Of a stretch of DNA of 64,000 nt, positions 25,331-35,543 are shown in pieces. Made by a program: the position numbers and the translations under genes. A model generated the notes under the pieces. That model was not told the origin of the DNA, ran no database searches, and saw only the letters and a list, made by a program, of their open reading frames with translations. Each line of letters starts with the position of its first letter. Positions within the stretch are counted from its first letter, which is position 1. The stretch is from Massilia aurea. GTDB lineage: Bacteria; Pseudomonadota; Gammaproteobacteria; Burkholderiales; Burkholderiaceae_D. The stretch lies in NCBI RefSeq assembly GCF_014200505.1, contig NZ_JACHBX010000003.1, positions 496,001-560,000 on the forward strand, read 5' to 3'.

Positions 25331-26563
25331 ATGCGCATTGAAAAGCGTCTATCGAACACGTTCAAGGCATTCGCCGCGTCCGGCAAGGCGGGCGGCACGG
25401 TCCTGATCCTGTGCACCATCCTGTCGCTGCTGGTCGCCAATTCCCCGTGGGGTGCGCCTTACCTGGCGTTCTGGCAGATCAACCTGGCTGGCCTCAGCGT
25501 CGAGCTGTGGATCAACGATGCACTGATGGCCATCTTCTTCCTGTTGATTGGCCTCGAACTGCAGCGCGAACTGAACAATGGCGAGCTGTCCGACCTGCGC
25601 AATGCGCTGCTGCCGATCATTGCCGCGGCGGGCGGTGTGGCGGTGCCGGCGCTGATTCACTTCACGCTCAATGGCGGCACGCACACCCAGCCGGGCATGG
25701 GGATTCCAATGGCCACCGACATCGCGTTCGCGCTGGGCGTGCTAGCCCTCTTGGGCAGCCGCGTGCCGGCGTCGCTCAAGATTTTCCTGACCGCGCTGGC
25801 CGTCATGGATGACCTGGCCGCCATCATCGTCATCGCCGTGTTCTATACGGCAGAGCTCAAGGTCGGCTACCTGGTCGGTGCGCTGGGCATGTTCGTCGCC
25901 TTGTTCGTGATGAACCGCCGCCTGAAGGTGCTGGCGCTGTGGCCCTACCTGCTGGGCGGCGCGGTGATGTGGTTCCTGATGCTGATGTCGGGCGTGCACG
26001 CGACGATTGCCGGCGTGCTGCTGGCCTTCACCATTCCGTATTCGCACACGCAGGACGATCCCGCGTCGCCAGCGCACCGGATGGAGCACGTGCTGCACAC
26101 GCCGGTCGCTTTCCTGATCCTGCCGATCTTCGCGCTGGCCAATACCGGCATCGTGATCGGCGCTGGCTGGGCCGGCGAGCTGATGTCGTCGAACAGCCTG
26201 GGCATCATCGCCGGCCTGGTCGCTGGCAAGCCGGTGGGCATCTTCCTGTTCACCTTTGCCGCCGTGATGCTCGGCGTATGCCGCTTGCCGCTCGACCTGG
26301 CATGGCGCCACGTGATCGGCGCGGGCCTGTTGGGCGGGATCGGCTTCACGATGTCGATCTTCATCACCAACCTGGCGTTTGTCGGTGAGGCCGAGATCAT
26401 CAACGCGTCGAAGATGGCGATTCTGGCGGCGTCGCTGACGGCGGGCGTCCTGGGCTTCGTCTGGCTCAAGCTGTTCGGCGCGCCGGCCGAAGGCGATCTT
26501 GACCCGGACACCATGGATTTCGACGACGGCGCCACGGACACCGGGCCAGCCCGGGCGGCATGA
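25331..26563 (+). CDS. nhaA: Na+/H+ antiporter NhaA
   Basis: A 410-residue antiporter starting at the ATG at 25331, which has GGAGAA eight bases upstream; the in-frame ATG at 25301 lacks one. Key sites are kept: ATDIAFALGVLALLGSRVP (the pH/ion-path aspartate), MDDLAAI (the Asp pair that binds Na+/H+) and GKPVGI (the lysine that pairs with the second Asp). It exports Na+ or Li+ in exchange for protons and matters at alkaline pH or high salt. Its end overlaps trkH by 4 bp (ATGA). The long structured leader suggests control by cation-binding RNA. Confidence 0.95.
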   Translation: MRIEKRLSNTFKAFAASGKAGGTVLILCTILSLLVANSPWGAPYLAFWQINLAGLSVELWINDALMAIFFLLIGLELQRELNNGELSDLRNALLPIIAAAGGVAVPALIHFTLNGGTHTQPGMGIPMATDIAFALGVLALLGSRVPASLKIFLTALAVMDDLAAIIVIAVFYTAELKVGYLVGALGMFVALFVMNRRLKVLALWPYLLGGAVMWFLMLMSGVHATIAGVLLAFTIPYSHTQDDPASPAHRMEHVLHTPVAFLILPIFALANTGIVIGAGWAGELMSSNSLGIIAGLVAGKPVGIFLFTFAAVMLGVCRLPLDLAWRHVIGAGLLGGIGFTMSIFITNLAFVGEAEIINASKMAILAASLTAGVLGFVWLKLFGAPAEGDLDPDTMDFDDGATDTGPARAA

Positions 26564-27888
26564 CCACCATCCTGCATCCGGCCAGGGTCGTCGTCCTGCT
26601 GTTTGCAGGCGCGATCCTGGCCGGCACGCTGCTGTTGATGCTGCCGCTGGCCAGCGCCAGCGGCCATGGCGCGCCGTTCATGGTGGCGTTCTTCACGGCG
26701 GTATCGGCCGTGTGCGTCAGCGGCATGGCCGTGGTCGATACGGGCACCTACTGGTCGGGCTTCGGCCAGGCGTCGATCATGGTGTTGTTCCAGCTGGGCG
26801 GCTTCGGCATGATGACGGCGGCCACGTTGCTCGGCCTGATGGTCAACCGCTCGTCGCGCCTGCGCACGCGCCTGATCGCGCAGACCGAGACGCGCTCGCT
26901 CGGCATGGGCGACATCGCGAGCGTGGCCCGGGTCGTACTGACCGTGTCGGTGCTGCTGCAACTCGTGATCGCCGGCATCCTGTTCGTACGGCTGCGCGCC
27001 GGGCACGATCTGGCGTGGGGCGATGCGGCGTGGAGCGCCCTCTTCCACGCCGTTTCGGCGTTCAACAATGCCGGCTTTTCGCTGCACGCCGACAGCCTCA
27101 CCCGCTATGCGAGCGACACGCTGGTGCTGCTGCCGATCATGGTGGCCATCGTGGTCGGCGGCATTGGTTTTCCGGTGCTGCACGACCTGCGTCACCGCTT
27201 GCGCGATCCGCGCCACTGGTCGCTGCACACCAAGCTCACCCTCACCGGCACGCTGATGTTGCTCGTGGGCGGCTTCGCCACGGTGCTGCTGTTCGAGTGG
27301 AACAACGCCGCCACGCTGGGCGCCCTGTCAACGCCCGACAAGCTGATGAACAGCATGTTCATCTCGGTGGCATCGCGCACGGCGGGCTTCAACACCGTCG
27401 ACTACAGCGCGCTGACGCCCGAGACCTGGGCGCTGCACTATCTGCTGATGTTCATCGGCGGCGGCAGCGCGGGCACGGCGGGCGGCGTCAAGGTCGCCAC
27501 TGTCATGATCCTGGTCCTGCTCGTGGTGGCCGAAGCGCGCGGCCAGTCCGATACCGAGGCCTTCGGCCGCCGGGTGGGGATGGCGGCGCAGCGCCAGGCG
27601 GTTACCGTGCTGGTACTGGGAAGCGTGATCGTGGCGCTGGGCACGCTGGCGCTGCTGCGGATCTCGCATTTCCCGACCGATCAGATTATCTTTGAAGTCA
27701 TCGCCGCTTTTGGCAGCGCCGGCCTGTCCACCGGCATCACGGCCCAGCTGCCGGCATCCGGCCAGGTGGTACTGGCCTTACTCATGTTCATCGGCAGGGT
27801 CGGCACGATCACTCTCGCGACCTCGCTTGTCCTGGGCAAGCGGCGCATGCCCTATCGTTATCCGGAGGACCATCCAATTGTTGGGTAG
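26560..27888 (+). CDS. TrkH/KtrB-type potassium channel subunit
   Basis: A 442-residue membrane protein of the TrkH/KtrB superfamily. Four pore loops are visible, with filter glycines in CVSGMAV, FNNAGF, SRTAGFNTVD and GSAGLSTG; the repeated M1-P-M2 layout fits KtrB more than the longer TrkH. It takes up K+ and works with a cytoplasmic RCK regulator, encoded by the next gene. It overlaps nhaA by 4 bp, and its last 11 bp overlap the next gene, so all three are translationally coupled. Confidence 0.92.
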   Translation: MTTILHPARVVVLLFAGAILAGTLLLMLPLASASGHGAPFMVAFFTAVSAVCVSGMAVVDTGTYWSGFGQASIMVLFQLGGFGMMTAATLLGLMVNRSSRLRTRLIAQTETRSLGMGDIASVARVVLTVSVLLQLVIAGILFVRLRAGHDLAWGDAAWSALFHAVSAFNNAGFSLHADSLTRYASDTLVLLPIMVAIVVGGIGFPVLHDLRHRLRDPRHWSLHTKLTLTGTLMLLVGGFATVLLFEWNNAATLGALSTPDKLMNSMFISVASRTAGFNTVDYSALTPETWALHYLLMFIGGGSAGTAGGVKVATVMILVLLVVAEARGQSDTEAFGRRVGMAAQRQAVTVLVLGSVIVALGTLALLRISHFPTDQIIFEVIAAFGSAGLSTGITAQLPASGQVVLALLMFIGRVGTITLATSLVLGKRRMPYRYPEDHPIVG

Positions 27889-28585
27889 AATTTTCACAGA
27901 ACAGTTCGCCTTTTCGGCGGGCGACAGCGTCGTCGTGATCGGCCTGGGCCGCTTCGGCGGCGCGGTGGCGCAATCGCTGATGCGCCTGGGGCACGACGTC
28001 ATGGGCATCGACCGCAAGGAAGAACTGGTGCAGCTCTGGAGCGAGCGCCTCACGCACGCCGTGCAGGCCGATTCGACCAACGAGAACGTGATGCTGCAGC
28101 TGGGCGTGGCCGACTTTTCGCACGCCATCGTCGCCATCGGCTCGGATCTCGCCGCCAGCCTGATGACGCTGATGGTGCTGTCCGAACTGGGCATCAAGGA
28201 TATCTGGGTCAAGGCGATGACGCCCGAGCACGGCCAGATCGCGCAGCGCATCGGCGCCCATCATGTGGTCTACCCCGAAGCCGACATGGGCGCGCGCGTG
28301 GCCCACCTGATCACCGGGCGGCTGATGGACTTCATCGAGTTCGAGGACGGGTTTGCGATCGCGAAGATCAATGCACCGGCCGAGACGCACAACCTCACGC
28401 TGGCCGAGTCGCACGTGCGTGCGCGCTTTGGCGTCACGGTGGTGGGGGTGAAACGGCTCAACGAGGATTTCCAGCATGCGCTGGGCGAGACCCGCATCCT
28501 GCCGGGCGACCTGTTGATCGTGTCGGGCCCGACCAAGAAGATCGAGCTGTTCGCCGGCGGCGAGAAGAAAGGCAGGAAACGGTAG
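27878..28585 (+). CDS. TrkA/KtrA-type RCK regulatory subunit
   Basis: A 235-residue cytoplasmic protein. I place the start at the TTG at 27878 because GGAGGA at 27864-27869 lies 8 bp before it and the domain begins soon after. The frame is open further upstream inside trkH, but that part is not protein-like. Residues about 13-130 form an RCK_N domain with the nucleotide motif VVVIGLGRFGGAVAQS and an acidic end at MGID; a TrkA_C domain follows (about 150-225). It gates the partner KtrB/TrkH in response to NAD(H)/ATP. Start-stop overlap with trkH fits a fixed subunit ratio. Confidence 0.9.
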   Translation: MLGRIFTEQFAFSAGDSVVVIGLGRFGGAVAQSLMRLGHDVMGIDRKEELVQLWSERLTHAVQADSTNENVMLQLGVADFSHAIVAIGSDLAASLMTLMVLSELGIKDIWVKAMTPEHGQIAQRIGAHHVVYPEADMGARVAHLITGRLMDFIEFEDGFAIAKINAPAETHNLTLAESHVRARFGVTVVGVKRLNEDFQHALGETRILPGDLLIVSGPTKKIELFAGGEKKGRKR

Positions 28586-28618
28586 GGCCGTGCCAAAGCC
28601 CTGGGGCTAAGCGACCGC

Positions 28619-29167
28619 TTACTCGAACACTTCCGCGGTGGCGAACATGGTGCCCTTCTCGTCCTTGGCCGACACCGATGGCGTCGCGCTGATCGGCCAG
28701 GTAATGGCCAGGCTAGGATCGTTCCAGACGATGCAGCGCTCGTGCTCGGGCGCGTAGTAGTCGGTGGTCTTGTAGACGAACTCGGCCGTTTCGGACAGCA
28801 CGACGAAGCCGTGCGCGAAACCTTCAGGCACCCACAGCTGGGCCTTGTTCTCGGCCGACAGGATTTCACCGACCCACTGGCCGAACGTCGGCGACGCGCG
28901 GCGCAGGTCGACCGCGACGTCGTACACGCTGCCAGCGACCACGCGCACCAGCTTGCCCTGCGGCTGCTTGATCTGGTAGTGCAGACCGCGCAGCACATTG
29001 CTGGTCGATTTCGAGTGGTTGTCCTGCACGAACGACACCTTGCGGCCTACCGCTTCTTCAAAGCGGGCCTGGTGAAAGCTCTCGTAGAAAAAGCCGCGGT
29101 CGTCACCGAACACACGCGGTTCGATCTTCAGGACGTCTGGAATTGCCAAGCGAGTAATCTGCATCAA
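28619..29167 (-). CDS. rfbC: dTDP-4-dehydrorhamnose 3,5-epimerase RfbC
   Basis: A 182-residue cupin-type epimerase. [29 protein letters not shown] with the catalytic histidine, and [18 protein letters not shown] are the family signatures. It converts dTDP-4-keto-6-deoxyglucose to the L-lyxo form, the third step of dTDP-L-rhamnose synthesis. It is last in the operon and overlaps rfbA by 4 bp. It converges with trkA across 33 bp. Confidence 0.95.
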   Translation of the reverse strand: MMQITRLAIPDVLKIEPRVFGDDRGFFYESFHQARFEEAVGRKVSFVQDNHSKSTSNVLRGLHYQIKQPQGKLVRVVAGSVYDVAVDLRRASPTFGQWVGEILSAENKAQLWVPEGFAHGFVVLSETAEFVYKTTDYYAPEHERCIVWNDPSLAITWPISATPSVSAKDEKGTMFATAEVFE

Positions 29168-30057
29168 AATACCTTTTCATTCAAAACGCGCACCAGATAC
29201 TGGCCGTAGCCGTTCTTGCGCAGGGGTGCCGCCAGTTCTTCGAGCTGGGCGGCGTTGATCCAGCCCTTGCGAAACGCGATTTCTTCGGGGCACGCCACTT
29301 TGAGGCCCTGGCGCTGTTCGATCGTCGCGATGAACTGGCCGGCGTCGAGCAGCGACTCGTGGGTGCCGGTGTCGAGCCAGGCGTAGCCGCGCCCCATGAT
29401 CTCGACATCGAGCTTGCCGATGTCCATGTACATGCGGTTCAGGTCGGTGATCTCGAGCTCGCCGCGTGGCGACGGCTTGAGCGTACGTGCCATTTTGGCG
29501 ACGTTCTCATCATAGAAATACAGGCCAGTCACTGCATAGTTCGAGCGCGGCTTGGCCGGCTTTTCTTCCAGGCTGATCGCCTTGCCGTCGTCGTTGAATT
29601 CCACCACGCCGTAGCGTTCTGGATCCTGCACGTGGTACGCGAAAACGCTGGCGCAGTCGGTGCGGGCATCGGCGCGCTCGAGCAGCTGGTTGAAATCGTG
29701 GCCGTAGAACAGGTTATCGCCTAGCACCAGTGCCGATGGCGAATTGCCGATGAAGTCTTCACCGATGATGAAGGCTTGCGCCAGGCCATCGGGCGACTCC
29801 TGCACTGCGTACGACAGGTTCAGGCCCCAGCGCGCGCCATCGCCCAGCAGCTGCTGGAAGCGCGGCGTGTCTTGCGGCGTCGAGATGATCAGGATGTCGC
29901 GAATGCCGCCGAGCATCAGGGTGCTCAGCGGGTAGTAGATCATCGGCTTGTCGAAGACAGGCAGCAGCTGCTTTGAAATTGCCAGCGTGGCCGGATGCAG
30001 GCGGGTGCCGCTGCCACCGGCGAGGATGATGCCTTTACGTTGCATAGCATTGCTCAT
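29164..30057 (-). CDS. rfbA: Glucose-1-phosphate thymidylyltransferase RfbA
   Basis: A 297-residue nucleotidyltransferase with [40 protein letters not shown] and the [11 protein letters not shown] block. It makes dTDP-glucose from dTTP and glucose-1-phosphate, the first step towards dTDP-rhamnose. Length matches the family. It overlaps rfbD upstream and rfbC downstream by 4 bp each, so the operon is translationally coupled. Confidence 0.96.
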   Translation of the reverse strand: MSNAMQRKGIILAGGSGTRLHPATLAISKQLLPVFDKPMIYYPLSTLMLGGIRDILIISTPQDTPRFQQLLGDGARWGLNLSYAVQESPDGLAQAFIIGEDFIGNSPSALVLGDNLFYGHDFNQLLERADARTDCASVFAYHVQDPERYGVVEFNDDGKAISLEEKPAKPRSNYAVTGLYFYDENVAKMARTLKPSPRGELEITDLNRMYMDIGKLDVEIMGRGYAWLDTGTHESLLDAGQFIATIEQRQGLKVACPEEIAFRKGWINAAQLEELAAPLRKNGYGQYLVRVLNEKVF

Positions 30058-30959
30058 AGGTTTCCTTGTGCCGACAGTTCGGCGATCAATCGGTTGACGT
30101 GGTGGCGCCAGTCGGGCAGGCTCACGCCGAAATTGGTGCTGAACTTGCTGCAGTCGAGCCGCGAATTGGCGGGCCGTGCGGCCGGGGTCGGGAACGCGCT
30201 GGCCGCGATCGGCTGCACGGCGTCCGGCCCGGCCTTGAGCACGGCGCCGTGGCTTTGCGCCTGCGCCAGCACGTGCTGGGCGTAGGCATGCCAGGTGGTG
30301 GCGCCGGCGGCGGCCAGGTGGTACACACCCGACAGGTGCTGCGCATCCAGGCCAGGCGCGGCGATGCGGTGCAGCGCCAGCGCGGTGACGTCGGCCAGCA
30401 GCTCGGCGCCGGTCGGCGCGCCATGCTGGTCAGCGACCACATTGAGCGTCTCGCGCTCTTTGGCCAGGCGCAGCATCGTCTTGGCAAAGTTGCCGCCGCG
30501 CGGTGCGAACACCCAGCTGGTGCGCAGGATCAGGTGGCGCGCGCCGCTGGCGGCAATGCGCTGCTCGCCATCGTACTTGGTGCGGCCATACACCGACAGT
30601 GGATTGACGGCGTCGGTTTCGACCCAGGCGCCCTCTTTCGTGCCATCAAAAACATAGTCGGTCGAGTAATGCACGAGCCAGGCATTGCCGGCGGCGGCTT
30701 CCTCGGCCAGCACGCCCGGCGAGACAGCATTGACATTGTGCGCCATGGCGGCGTCGGCTTCGGCCTTGTCGACCGCGGTGTAGGCAGCGGCGTTGACGAT
30801 GACGTCGGGCGCAAACGCGCGCACGACGGCGCGCAGCGATTCGGGATCGGTGAAATCGGCGTCGACGCGGCCCAGCGCGCGCAGTTCGCCCAGCGGCGCG
30901 AGCGCGCGTTGCAGTTCCCAGCCGACCTGGCCATCTTTACCCAGTAGCAGGATCTTCAT
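30054..30959 (-). CDS. rfbD: dTDP-4-dehydrorhamnose reductase RfbD
   Basis: A 301-residue short-chain reductase. The start is the ATG at 30959 ([20 protein letters not shown]); the frame upstream lies inside rfbB. The nucleotide motif GKDGQVG, the STDYVFDG block and [10 protein letters not shown] with the Tyr-x3-Lys pair are intact. It performs the last step to dTDP-L-rhamnose. It overlaps rfbB and rfbA by 4 bp each. Confidence 0.95.
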   Translation of the reverse strand: MKILLLGKDGQVGWELQRALAPLGELRALGRVDADFTDPESLRAVVRAFAPDVIVNAAAYTAVDKAEADAAMAHNVNAVSPGVLAEEAAAGNAWLVHYSTDYVFDGTKEGAWVETDAVNPLSVYGRTKYDGEQRIAASGARHLILRTSWVFAPRGGNFAKTMLRLAKERETLNVVADQHGAPTGAELLADVTALALHRIAAPGLDAQHLSGVYHLAAAGATTWHAYAQHVLAQAQSHGAVLKAGPDAVQPIAASAFPTPAARPANSRLDCSKFSTNFGVSLPDWRHHVNRLIAELSAQGNL

Positions 30960-32032
30960 GCGGCAGCGTTTTCTGCCGTGTACTGGCGGTCGACCCATTC
31001 CATATAGGCGCCGCTGGTGACGTTCTCGACCCAGGCGCCATTGGCGAGGTACCACTCGACCGTCTTGCGGATGCCCGTGTCGAAAGTTTCGGCCGGGCGC
31101 CAGCCCAGTTCGCGCTCGAGTTTGCCGGCATCGATCGCATAGCGGCGGTCATGGCCCGGACGGTCTTTCACGAACGTCATCTGCGTTGCGTACGACGCGC
31201 CGTCGGCGCGCGGCTGCAGTTCGTCAAGGATCGCGCACAGCGTGCGCACGACGTCGATATTGGCTTTCTCGTTCCAGCCGCCGACGTTGTACGTTTCGGC
31301 CAGGCGGCCGTCTTCGAGCACGCGGCGAATCGCGCTGCAGTGGTCGGTGACGTAGAGCCAGTCGCGGATCTGCTGGCCATCGCCGTAGATCGGCAACGGC
31401 TTACCGGCCAGCGCGTTGTGGATCACGAGCGGGATCAGCTTTTCCGGGAAGTGGTACGGGCCGTAGTTGTTCGAGCAGTTGGTCGTCAGGACCGGCAGGC
31501 CGTAGGTGTGGTGGTAGGCGCGCACCAGGTGATCGGACGCTGCCTTGGTCGCCGAGTACGGGCTGTTCGGTTCGTAGCGGTGCTGCTCGGTGAAGGCCGG
31601 CGCATCGCTGCCCAGCGTGCCATACACTTCATCGGTCGACACGTGCAGGAAGCGAAAGTCAGCCTTGGCTTGCTCGTCCAGGCCGTTCCAGTAAGCGCGC
31701 ACGGCTTCGAGCAGATTGAAGGTACCAACGATATTGGTCTGGATGAACGCACCCGGGCCTTCGATCGAACGGTCGACGTGGCTTTCGGCCGCGAAGTTCA
31801 GCACGGCCCGCACCTTGTGCTCGGCCAGCAGGCGCGCCACCAGGGCGCCGTCGCCGATGTCGCCGCGCACGAAGTGGTGGCGGCTGTCGCCTTCCAGGCT
31901 CGTCAGGTTTTGAAGATTGCCGGCGTACGTCAGCTTGTCGAGGTTGACGACGGGTTCGTCATTGTGAGCGAGCCAGTCGATGACGAAGTTCGAGCCAATA
32001 AAGCCCGCTCCGCCAGTCACGAGGATAGTCAT
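30956..32032 (-). CDS. rfbB: dTDP-glucose 4,6-dehydratase RfbB
   Basis: A 358-residue extended SDR. I take the ATG at 32032 ([20 protein letters not shown]); an open extension to 32125 has no family features. [10 protein letters not shown] binds [12 protein letters not shown] and [11 protein letters not shown] carry the catalytic Thr/Asp/Glu and Tyr-x3-Lys residues. It makes dTDP-4-keto-6-deoxyglucose. It is the first gene of rfbBDAC; the promoter must lie in the 275 bp upstream (32033-32307), where no strong hexamers stand out. Rhamnose made here would go to LPS O-antigen, exopolysaccharide or rhamnolipid; no glycosyltransferase is adjacent to tell which. Confidence 0.95.
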   Translation of the reverse strand: MTILVTGGAGFIGSNFVIDWLAHNDEPVVNLDKLTYAGNLQNLTSLEGDSRHHFVRGDIGDGALVARLLAEHKVRAVLNFAAESHVDRSIEGPGAFIQTNIVGTFNLLEAVRAYWNGLDEQAKADFRFLHVSTDEVYGTLGSDAPAFTEQHRYEPNSPYSATKAASDHLVRAYHHTYGLPVLTTNCSNNYGPYHFPEKLIPLVIHNALAGKPLPIYGDGQQIRDWLYVTDHCSAIRRVLEDGRLAETYNVGGWNEKANIDVVRTLCAILDELQPRADGASYATQMTFVKDRPGHDRRYAIDAGKLERELGWRPAETFDTGIRKTVEWYLANGAWVENVTSGAYMEWVDRQYTAENAAA

Positions 32033-32307
32033 GCCTGCAGTTCCTGGTAAAGGTATCGGTGGCTGCGCGGCGCCCTGGGCGCTGCGCGAACCTGAGAATT
32101 GTCGTGGACGAACGGCGCTGGCCATCCATGCACTGTTGCTACTATTTTATGATGACTAGATAGCAAAAACGTGACATGTCGGCACATTCTCCCGGCACTG
32201 TAGGTATTTTGTCAATGCCGGATAGCTTCGTACGTTTCATTGAGGTAATACTAACATTTGGCTGGAAAGTGTGCCGCGCGAATAAGCGGCCGGCTGGGTG
32301 GAACCAG

Positions 32308-33705
32308 CTACATCCCGTCAGATTGCGGGAACACCAGGGTGAAGCGATTGCCCGTGTCGTTGCTTTCGGCCCGGGCTTCACCACCGTGCAGATGCATGAT
32401 CGAGGCGACAATGGCCAGTCCCAGGCCGCCCGAATCACCGCCCTGGCTGCGTGCCGGGTCACAACGATAAAATCGTTCGAACACGTGCGGAAGGTGGACG
32501 GCCGGGATGGGTGCGCCGGTATTGTGCACGGCGAGGCTGACCGTGTCGCCATCGGCGCGGGTGTGGATCGTCACCGTACCTTTGGCATCACCATAACGCA
32601 GCGCATTGGCCAGCAAATTGGCGAGGGCACGCCGCAGCAGCGCGCGGTCAGCAACCAGTTCGCCGGCCGCGTGCACCACCACGCTGATCCCGCGTTCTTC
32701 GGCCACGCCTTCGAAATAGTCCACCAGCTGGGTGCACAACTCTGCCAGATCAATGGTCTCAAGCGTGACGCTGCTGGCCGGCTGCTCCGAACGCGCAAGG
32801 AACAGCATGCTGTCGATCATGCGCGCCAGGCGCTCGTATTCTTCCAGATTTGACGCCAGCAGCTGTTCATAGTCGTCGGCGCTGCGGCGCTTGCGCAGCG
32901 CGTGTTCCGTGTGGCCCATCAGGTTATGCAACGGCGTGCGCATCTCGTGGGCAAGGTCTTCAGAAAAGCGCGACAGCTGGACAAAGCCGTCGGCCAGGCG
33001 CGTCAGCATCTGGTCGAGCGCTGCGCCCAGTTGCTGCAGTTCCTGCGTTTCTTCCAGCGGCACCGGTGTCAGCTTCACCGCCACGTTCTGCTGCAGGCGC
33101 CGCACGTCGACAGCGGCGGCCTGCTGCGCCATCAGCCGCACAGGCCGCAGCGCGCGCTGGCTGATCAGCCAGCCCAGTACAAACGACAGCAGCGCCCCGC
33201 CGGCCAGCGCCGCCCCCAAGGTCATGCGGTAGCTGGCCAGCATGCGCTCGCGCTCAGCCAGCATCTTCGCGGCGACCACAGTGAAACGGCGGTTGCCCTG
33301 CCAGACATCGACCCAGGCCAGCCGCGCCGCCTGGCGGGTGGCGACATCGGTGAGGCGGATCGATGGCGCGGGCGGCAGGGACGGCAGCGCCAGGCCGCCC
33401 GGATTCACGGCGATCAGCAGCTGGCCCGTGGCATCGAGCATCCACAAGGCGTTGTCGCGGTTGCCCAGCATGTTGGCGTACAGCTGCGGGCGCCGGCGCA
33501 ACGCCTCGATACTGTCGCTGTCGGCAACCAGCGCGCGCATGCGATCGATCCGGCCTGCCAGCGCGATGTCGTCGCGCCACGCCAGCTCGCTTGCCAGGGA
33601 CCGGTACAGGAACACGCCGATGGCCCCCAGCAGCAGCGCGCTTGCCAGGGCAAACCACAGCGCCAGGCGCATGCTCAGCGAACGAGGCGTGAACGCAAGC
33701 CTCAT
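32308..33705 (-). CDS. CusS/HprS-like sensor histidine kinase
   Basis: A 465-residue kinase starting at the ATG at 33705 ([20 protein letters not shown]), which overlaps the regulator stop by 4 bp. Two membrane helices (about 13-35 and 165-190) flank a ~130-residue periplasmic sensor domain. Then come a HAMP region, the H-box [18 protein letters not shown], the N-box [14 protein letters not shown] and the G-box [28 protein letters not shown] after the H-box is typical of the heavy-metal-sensor (CusS/IrlS) group, which includes the redox-responsive HprS. The signal cannot be read from sequence; the neighbours suggest oxidative or metal stress. Confidence 0.88.
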   Translation of the reverse strand: MRLAFTPRSLSMRLALWFALASALLLGAIGVFLYRSLASELAWRDDIALAGRIDRMRALVADSDSIEALRRRPQLYANMLGNRDNALWMLDATGQLLIAVNPGGLALPSLPPAPSIRLTDVATRQAARLAWVDVWQGNRRFTVVAAKMLAERERMLASYRMTLGAALAGGALLSFVLGWLISQRALRPVRLMAQQAAAVDVRRLQQNVAVKLTPVPLEETQELQQLGAALDQMLTRLADGFVQLSRFSEDLAHEMRTPLHNLMGHTEHALRKRRSADDYEQLLASNLEEYERLARMIDSMLFLARSEQPASSVTLETIDLAELCTQLVDYFEGVAEERGISVVVHAAGELVADRALLRRALANLLANALRYGDAKGTVTIHTRADGDTVSLAVHNTGAPIPAVHLPHVFERFYRCDPARSQGGDSGGLGLAIVASIMHLHGGEARAESNDTGNRFTLVFPQSDGM

Positions 33706-34373
33706 GGCGTCTCGCCCAGCATGTAACCCATGCCACGGACTGTATGAATCAGTTTCAATGGATAGGGATCGTCGATTTTCACGCGCAGGCGGCGGATGGC
33801 CACATCGACGACGTTGGTGTCGCTGTCGAAATTCATCTGCCACACGTGCGAGGCGATGACCGCACGCGAGAGCACCTCGTCGACCCGGCTGACCAGCAGG
33901 TGCAGCAGCGCGAATTCCTTGCCCGTCAGGGTGATCCGGTCACCCTGACGCGTGACCCGGCGGCGCAGCACATCGACCTGCAGGTCGGCGACGCGAAATT
34001 CCTGCATGTCGCGCGGCGGTCCGCGCCGCAGCAGCGTGCGCACGCGCGCCAGCAGTTCGGCAAACGAAAATGGCTTGACCAGATAGTCGTCGGCGCCCAG
34101 TTCGAGGCCGCGCACGCGGTCTTCGATGGCGTCGCGCGCCGTCAGGAACATCACCGGCGTGGCCGACCTGGCGCGCACCAGTTGCAGCAGCGCCCAGCCG
34201 TCAATGCCCGGCAGCATCACGTCGAGGATCACCAGATCGAAGTCGAACTCCTCGATCATGTAACGGCCGTCAAAGCCATTACTTGCCACTTCGACGATGT
34301 AGCCGGACTCACGCAAGCTCTTTTGCAGGTAGTCGGCCGCCTTGCGTTCATCTTCCACGATCAGTATGCGCAT
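33702..34373 (-). CDS. CusR/HprR-like OmpR-family response regulator
   Basis: A 223-residue regulator starting at the ATG at 34373 ([20 protein letters not shown]). The receiver has the acidic pair ED, the phosphoacceptor in [12 protein letters not shown] and the lysine in [15 protein letters not shown] winged-helix DNA-binding domain follows ([20 protein letters not shown], then [20 protein letters not shown]). It is first in the regulator-kinase operon. A perfect palindrome of CusR-box type 41 bp upstream (34414-34437) is the likely target and could mediate autoregulation and control of the divergent genes. Confidence 0.9.
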   Translation of the reverse strand: MRILIVEDERKAADYLQKSLRESGYIVEVASNGFDGRYMIEEFDFDLVILDVMLPGIDGWALLQLVRARSATPVMFLTARDAIEDRVRGLELGADDYLVKPFSFAELLARVRTLLRRGPPRDMQEFRVADLQVDVLRRRVTRQGDRITLTGKEFALLHLLVSRVDEVLSRAVIASHVWQMNFDSDTNVVDVAIRRLRVKIDDPYPLKLIHTVRGMGYMLGETP

Positions 34374-34413
34374 TGCCTGCTCCTTGTGCCGCAATCTTAC
34401 TGCCCGCCGCGCG

Positions 34414-34437
34414 CCAGATGACAAAACTGTCATCTGG
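34414..34437. promoter_or_regulatory. CusR/HprR-like operator palindrome
   Basis: CCAGATGACA, spacer AAAC, TGTCATCTGG: a perfect 10-4-10 inverted repeat whose core TGACA-N4-TGTCA resembles boxes bound by CusR-type regulators. A further half-site GTCATCTGG follows at 34440-34448. It sits in the gap between the regulator gene and the divergent HbpS-like gene. Confidence 0.7.
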
Positions 34438-34503
34438 CCGTCATCTGGTTGTCGCCGGGCGCTGCGTACCATGCGGCCATTCGAACACCACCGGGATGAT
34501 TCC

Positions 34504-35004
34504 ATGTACCACCCACTGCCTGCAGGTTTGCTGACCGCGTTGTTACTGGCCTGCCCTCAGGCCAGCACCGCCGCCCCGCTGACCGTACCCCACCGCACTA
34601 TTTCACTCGATGGCGCCAGCCGCCTGCTTGACGCAGCAATGGCTGCCTGCCATGCCGACGGCAAGGTGCTGGCCGCCGCCGTGGTCGACCGCGGCGGCAA
34701 CCTGGTTGCCCTGCGCCGCGATGATGGCGTCGGCCCGCACAACACGATCGCTGCCCAGCGCAAGGCCTACACGGCGCTGTCAACCAGAACGGCGACCCGC
34801 CTGCTGGCCGCCAATGCCCGCGCCAGCACCGAAGCGGCCAACCTGAACACCGTCGACACGCTGCTGCTGCTCGGTGGTGGCGTGCCACTGATGGCTGACG
34901 GCGAGCTCATTGGCGCCATCGGCATTGCCGGCGCCGGCGGACCGGCCACAGACGAAGCCTGCGCACAGGCCGCCATCGACAACGTGTTCCGCAAGACACC
35001 CTGA
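34504..35004 (+). CDS. Secreted HbpS/GlcG-like (DUF336) protein
   Basis: A 166-residue protein starting at the ATG at 34504, followed by a signal peptide (about 1-22, ending STAA). The mature part is a GlcG/HbpS domain: [33 protein letters not shown], and [20 protein letters not shown] with GIAGAGG. The best-known secreted relative is Streptomyces HbpS, a heme-binding accessory sensor that acts with the SenS/SenR two-component pair. Here it is divergent from a two-component system across a shared operator, so a similar role is plausible but unproven. It precedes the hydrolase gene by 55 bp. Confidence 0.8.
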   Translation: MYHPLPAGLLTALLLACPQASTAAPLTVPHRTISLDGASRLLDAAMAACHADGKVLAAAVVDRGGNLVALRRDDGVGPHNTIAAQRKAYTALSTRTATRLLAANARASTEAANLNTVDTLLLLGGGVPLMADGELIGAIGIAGAGGPATDEACAQAAIDNVFRKTP

Positions 35005-35059
35005 TCGCTGGCGGCATTGACGTTCAGCTTATTTCTACACTTACCCCTACGGAGAACGC

Positions 35060-35497
35060 ATGAAATTCCTTCAGACCCTGCTCGTTATGACCCTCGGCGT
35101 TGCTGCGCACTGCCCCAGTGCCGCGGCCGCAACCACCGTCGCACCTGCCACTGCGATCAACCCGCTCAGCGTCCACGTCCTCAACCTGCAGGACGGTTTG
35201 CCATCAGCCGATGTGGCTGTGACGCTTGAGCAGCGCGTGGGAGACGGGTGGACGATGCTCGGCGAAGGCGTCACCAATGCCCAGGGCCGCATCCCGGCCC
35301 TGTTCCCCGCCGGCGTGGCCATGGTACGCGGCACTTACCGGGTCACATTCAAGACTGGCAAATGGTTTGCCGAGCACAAGAGCCCGACGTTCTTCCCCGA
35401 GATCCCTGTCATCTTTACGGCCGACGGCAGTGTCCCGCATTACCACGTGCCGCTGCTGCTGAGCCCTTACGGCTATTCGACTTACCGCGGCAATTGA
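35060..35497 (+). CDS. hiuH: Periplasmic 5-hydroxyisourate hydrolase
   Basis: A 145-residue transthyretin-like protein with a signal peptide (about 1-24). NPLSVHVLNLQDGLPSADV contains the first active-site histidine, the second His is in PHYHVPLLLSPYGYSTYRGN, and the C-terminal tetrapeptide YRGN is close to the family's YRGS. It hydrolyses 5-hydroxyisourate to OHCU in urate breakdown. In E. coli hiuH lies beside and is controlled by the HprSR redox system, and the same neighbourhood occurs here. No other urate-pathway gene is nearby. Confidence 0.9.
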   Translation: MKFLQTLLVMTLGVAAHCPSAAAATTVAPATAINPLSVHVLNLQDGLPSADVAVTLEQRVGDGWTMLGEGVTNAQGRIPALFPAGVAMVRGTYRVTFKTGKWFAEHKSPTFFPEIPVIFTADGSVPHYHVPLLLSPYGYSTYRGN

Positions 35498-35543
35498 ATC
35501 CGTGCAGCGGGAAAGACAATCAGCAGCGCGCCGGCACAGAGCA

